Origin: Haladaptatus salinisoli
Lineage (GTDB): Archaea; Halobacteriota; Halobacteria; Halobacteriales; Haladaptataceae
Assembly (NCBI RefSeq): GCF_020614375.1
Contig: NZ_CP085328.1
Location: 1-64,000, forward strand
DNA length: 64,000 nt
Direction of reading: 5' to 3'
Both the position numbers and the translations under genes were made by a program. Of the stretch, positions 62,452 through 64,000 are shown one piece after another (position 1 is the stretch's first letter; every line of letters starts with the position of its first letter). The notes under the pieces were generated by a model. That model did not search any database and was not told the DNA's origin. It was given only the letters and a program-made list of their open reading frames with translations.

Positions 62452-63279
62452 ATGATCAACGCAAATAAACGCTCACGGTTCCTGTTGTACGCTGGGCTGC
62501 TCGTCATGGCAGTCTGGGCGCTTTTACCCTATTACTGGGTCATCCGAACATCTATCCTAAGCAACTTTGCTTCTATCGATCCGTCGACGGGGTACTTTCC
62601 CATCTCGGAACTCACGCTCGAACCATACTTTCAAATTTGGAATTCGTTTGCAATGACGACATATTTCAAGAACAGCATCATCGTCGCGCTTTCAGCAACG
62701 CTCATCTCGCTGTTCTTCTCCATCCCAGGTGCGTACGCATTTGCCCGGCTTGACTTCCCAGGTCGCAAATTCCTGTTCTACACCGCGGTGTTCACAATAA
62801 TGTTTCCCTGGATCGTTATCACGATTCCAGTGTACAACATCTTCTATACCCTAGGACTCATCAACTCGTTAGAGGGCATCATTATTGCGCTGTCTATCTT
62901 CGTTCTGCCCCAGACAATCTGGCTTCTCCAGGGATTCTTTCGGCAAGGCATCCCACCGAACATCGAAGAGGCTGCACTCATCGACGGCCATTCAGAGATC
63001 GGTGCATTCGTACGTATCGTCTTGCCACTCTCACTGCCCGCCGTCGGTGCGGCCGCCCTCTTCTCGTTTCTCACTGCGTGGAATAACTTCCTGTGGGTGT
63101 TCGTACTGACCAGCGACAAGAGCGTGCGGACGGCAACCGTCGCTATCCACTACATCCTCGGCAGTGATGCATTCCGCCAGTGGAACTTGCTGATGGCCGC
63201 GGCAGTGCTCTTAGTGCTACCACCGGTCATTTTCTACGCGCTCTCACAACGCTTCGTCGGGGAGGGCCTTGCCGGGTGA
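62452..63279 (+). CDS. ABC importer permease (MalG/UgpE type), system 2
   Basis: The 275-residue protein has six helices from FLLYAGLLVMAVWALLPYYW and the EAA loop in NIEEAALIDGHSEIGAFVRI, then VLPLSLPA. It completes the channel. The gap to the ATPase start is 90 bases, larger than elsewhere in the operon. Confidence 0.92.
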   Translation: MINANKRSRFLLYAGLLVMAVWALLPYYWVIRTSILSNFASIDPSTGYFPISELTLEPYFQIWNSFAMTTYFKNSIIVALSATLISLFFSIPGAYAFARLDFPGRKFLFYTAVFTIMFPWIVITIPVYNIFYTLGLINSLEGIIIALSIFVLPQTIWLLQGFFRQGIPPNIEEAALIDGHSEIGAFVRIVLPLSLPAVGAAALFSFLTAWNNFLWVFVLTSDKSVRTATVAIHYILGSDAFRQWNLLMAAAVLLVLPPVIFYALSQRFVGEGLAG

Positions 63280-63369
63280 TACCAATGCAGGTACCTCTAT
63301 CCCACGCGATTGAAACGGTAAGAACTAACAACTACAGTGTAAACAGTACGTCAAAGGAGAGCATATATC

Positions 63370-64000
63370 ATGGCTAACGTCGAATTCGATAACGTCACTA
63401 AAGTGTTTGATACTAGTTCAAACACTATCGTCGCTGTTGAGGAACTTGACCTAGAAATCAAAGACGGTGAGTTCATCGTCTTCGTCGGCCCATCTGGCTG
63501 TGGGAAATCGACCACTCTCCGCATGGCCGCAGGCTTGGAGTCCATCACTGACGGCGAACTTCGTATCGACGGGCAGCGCGTCAACAATGTATCCCCGAAG
63601 GATCGAGACATCGCCATGGTGTTTCAGTCGTATGCACTCTATCCCCACAAAACCGTTCGGGGTAACATGGGCTACGGCCTTGGACTGAGTACCGACTTGA
63701 CCGATGAGGAGATTAACAGTCGAGTCGAGGAAGCGGCCGAAATGATGGGTATCGAAGACCTCCTTGATAAGAAGCCGGGTTCTCTCTCAGGCGGTCAACA
63801 ACAGCGCGTCGCAACAGGGCGCGCTATCGTCCGCGAACCAGAAGTATTCCTCTTCGACGAGCCGTTGTCAAATCTCGACGCGAAACTCCGCAAGCATATG
63901 CGAACGGAGCTCTCCCGTATTCACTCAGAACTCGGCATCACGACTATTTACGTCACGCACGACCAGGAGGAGGCGATGACGATGTCTGATCGCATCGTCA
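63370..64000 (+). CDS. ABC importer ATPase (MalK/UgpC type), system 2, cut by the window end
   Basis: The frame starts [18 protein letters not shown] and is open to the window end (210 codons seen). Walker A ([12 protein letters not shown]), Q-loop ([11 protein letters not shown]), signature ([14 protein letters not shown]), Walker B ([16 protein letters not shown]) and H-loop ([11 protein letters not shown]) are all present. The C-terminal regulatory domain would lie outside the window. It is the ATPase of the second importer and a clear paralogue of the 48857 ATPase. Confidence 0.95.
   Translation, partial: MANVEFDNVTKVFDTSSNTIVAVEELDLEIKDGEFIVFVGPSGCGKSTTLRMAAGLESITDGELRIDGQRVNNVSPKDRDIAMVFQSYALYPHKTVRGNMGYGLGLSTDLTDEEINSRVEEAAEMMGIEDLLDKKPGSLSGGQQQRVATGRAIVREPEVFLFDEPLSNLDAKLRKHMRTELSRIHSELGITTIYVTHDQEEAMTMSDRIV

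Overview
The window reads as part of a haloarchaeal (class Halobacteria) megaplasmid or secondary replicon. The proteins are acidic. The transcription and replication genes are archaeal: a TFB and an Orc1/Cdc6 with origin repeats. Lipoproteins carry twin-arginine signals with an archaeal lipobox, and two genes encode group II (thermosome-type) chaperonins. The species cannot be fixed from the sequence alone.

Layout. Positions 1-6300 are a replication and partition module: long direct repeats, a ParA ATPase with a small acidic partner whose gene carries inverted copies of the same repeat, a winged-helix regulator, Orc1/Cdc6 read leftward, five origin-type repeats in two orientations around an AT-rich stretch, and a small gene flanked by palindromes. 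Positions 6300-24300 are a sparse, decaying accessory region. It holds small haloarchaeal proteins, a FilR1-type regulator, a PadR regulator, a blue-copper lipoprotein, a TFB, a CAAX protease and a P19-like lipoprotein beside a membrane protein. It also holds many broken genes (SprT-like, calcium/sodium exchanger twice, TnpB relics, unknown proteins) and an odd tRNA-like structure.

Positions 24300-64000 are a dense sugar-acid catabolism island. It contains three complete enolase-superfamily dehydratase-type genes plus one truncated copy, a mannonate dehydratase-like enzyme, two fumarylacetoacetate-hydrolase-fold enzymes, an SDR, a DapA-type lyase/aldolase and a TPP enzyme. Three LarA-type (nickel-pincer racemase/epimerase) paralogues, a four-carbon acid-sugar kinase with a PdxA-type dehydrogenase, two cupins, LutC and a LutB-LutA fusion, an MFS carrier and two complete-looking ABC importers (the second runs off the end) complete the set. 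Two IclR regulators and several palindromes in divergent promoters are the likely controls.

How the genes may work together (inference). ABC and MFS carriers bring in sugar acids or small glycosides. LarA paralogues may invert the carbon-2 hydroxyl so that one dehydratase can serve several acids. Dehydratases make 2-keto-3-deoxy acids, and SDR/FAH or DapA-type enzymes split them to pyruvate plus lactate or an aldehyde. The kinase/PdxA pair would handle C4 acids, and the Lut proteins would oxidise lactate. Two divergent chaperonin-like genes, lacking a residue I associate with ATP hydrolysis, sit in the middle of this island and are the least expected part of the window.
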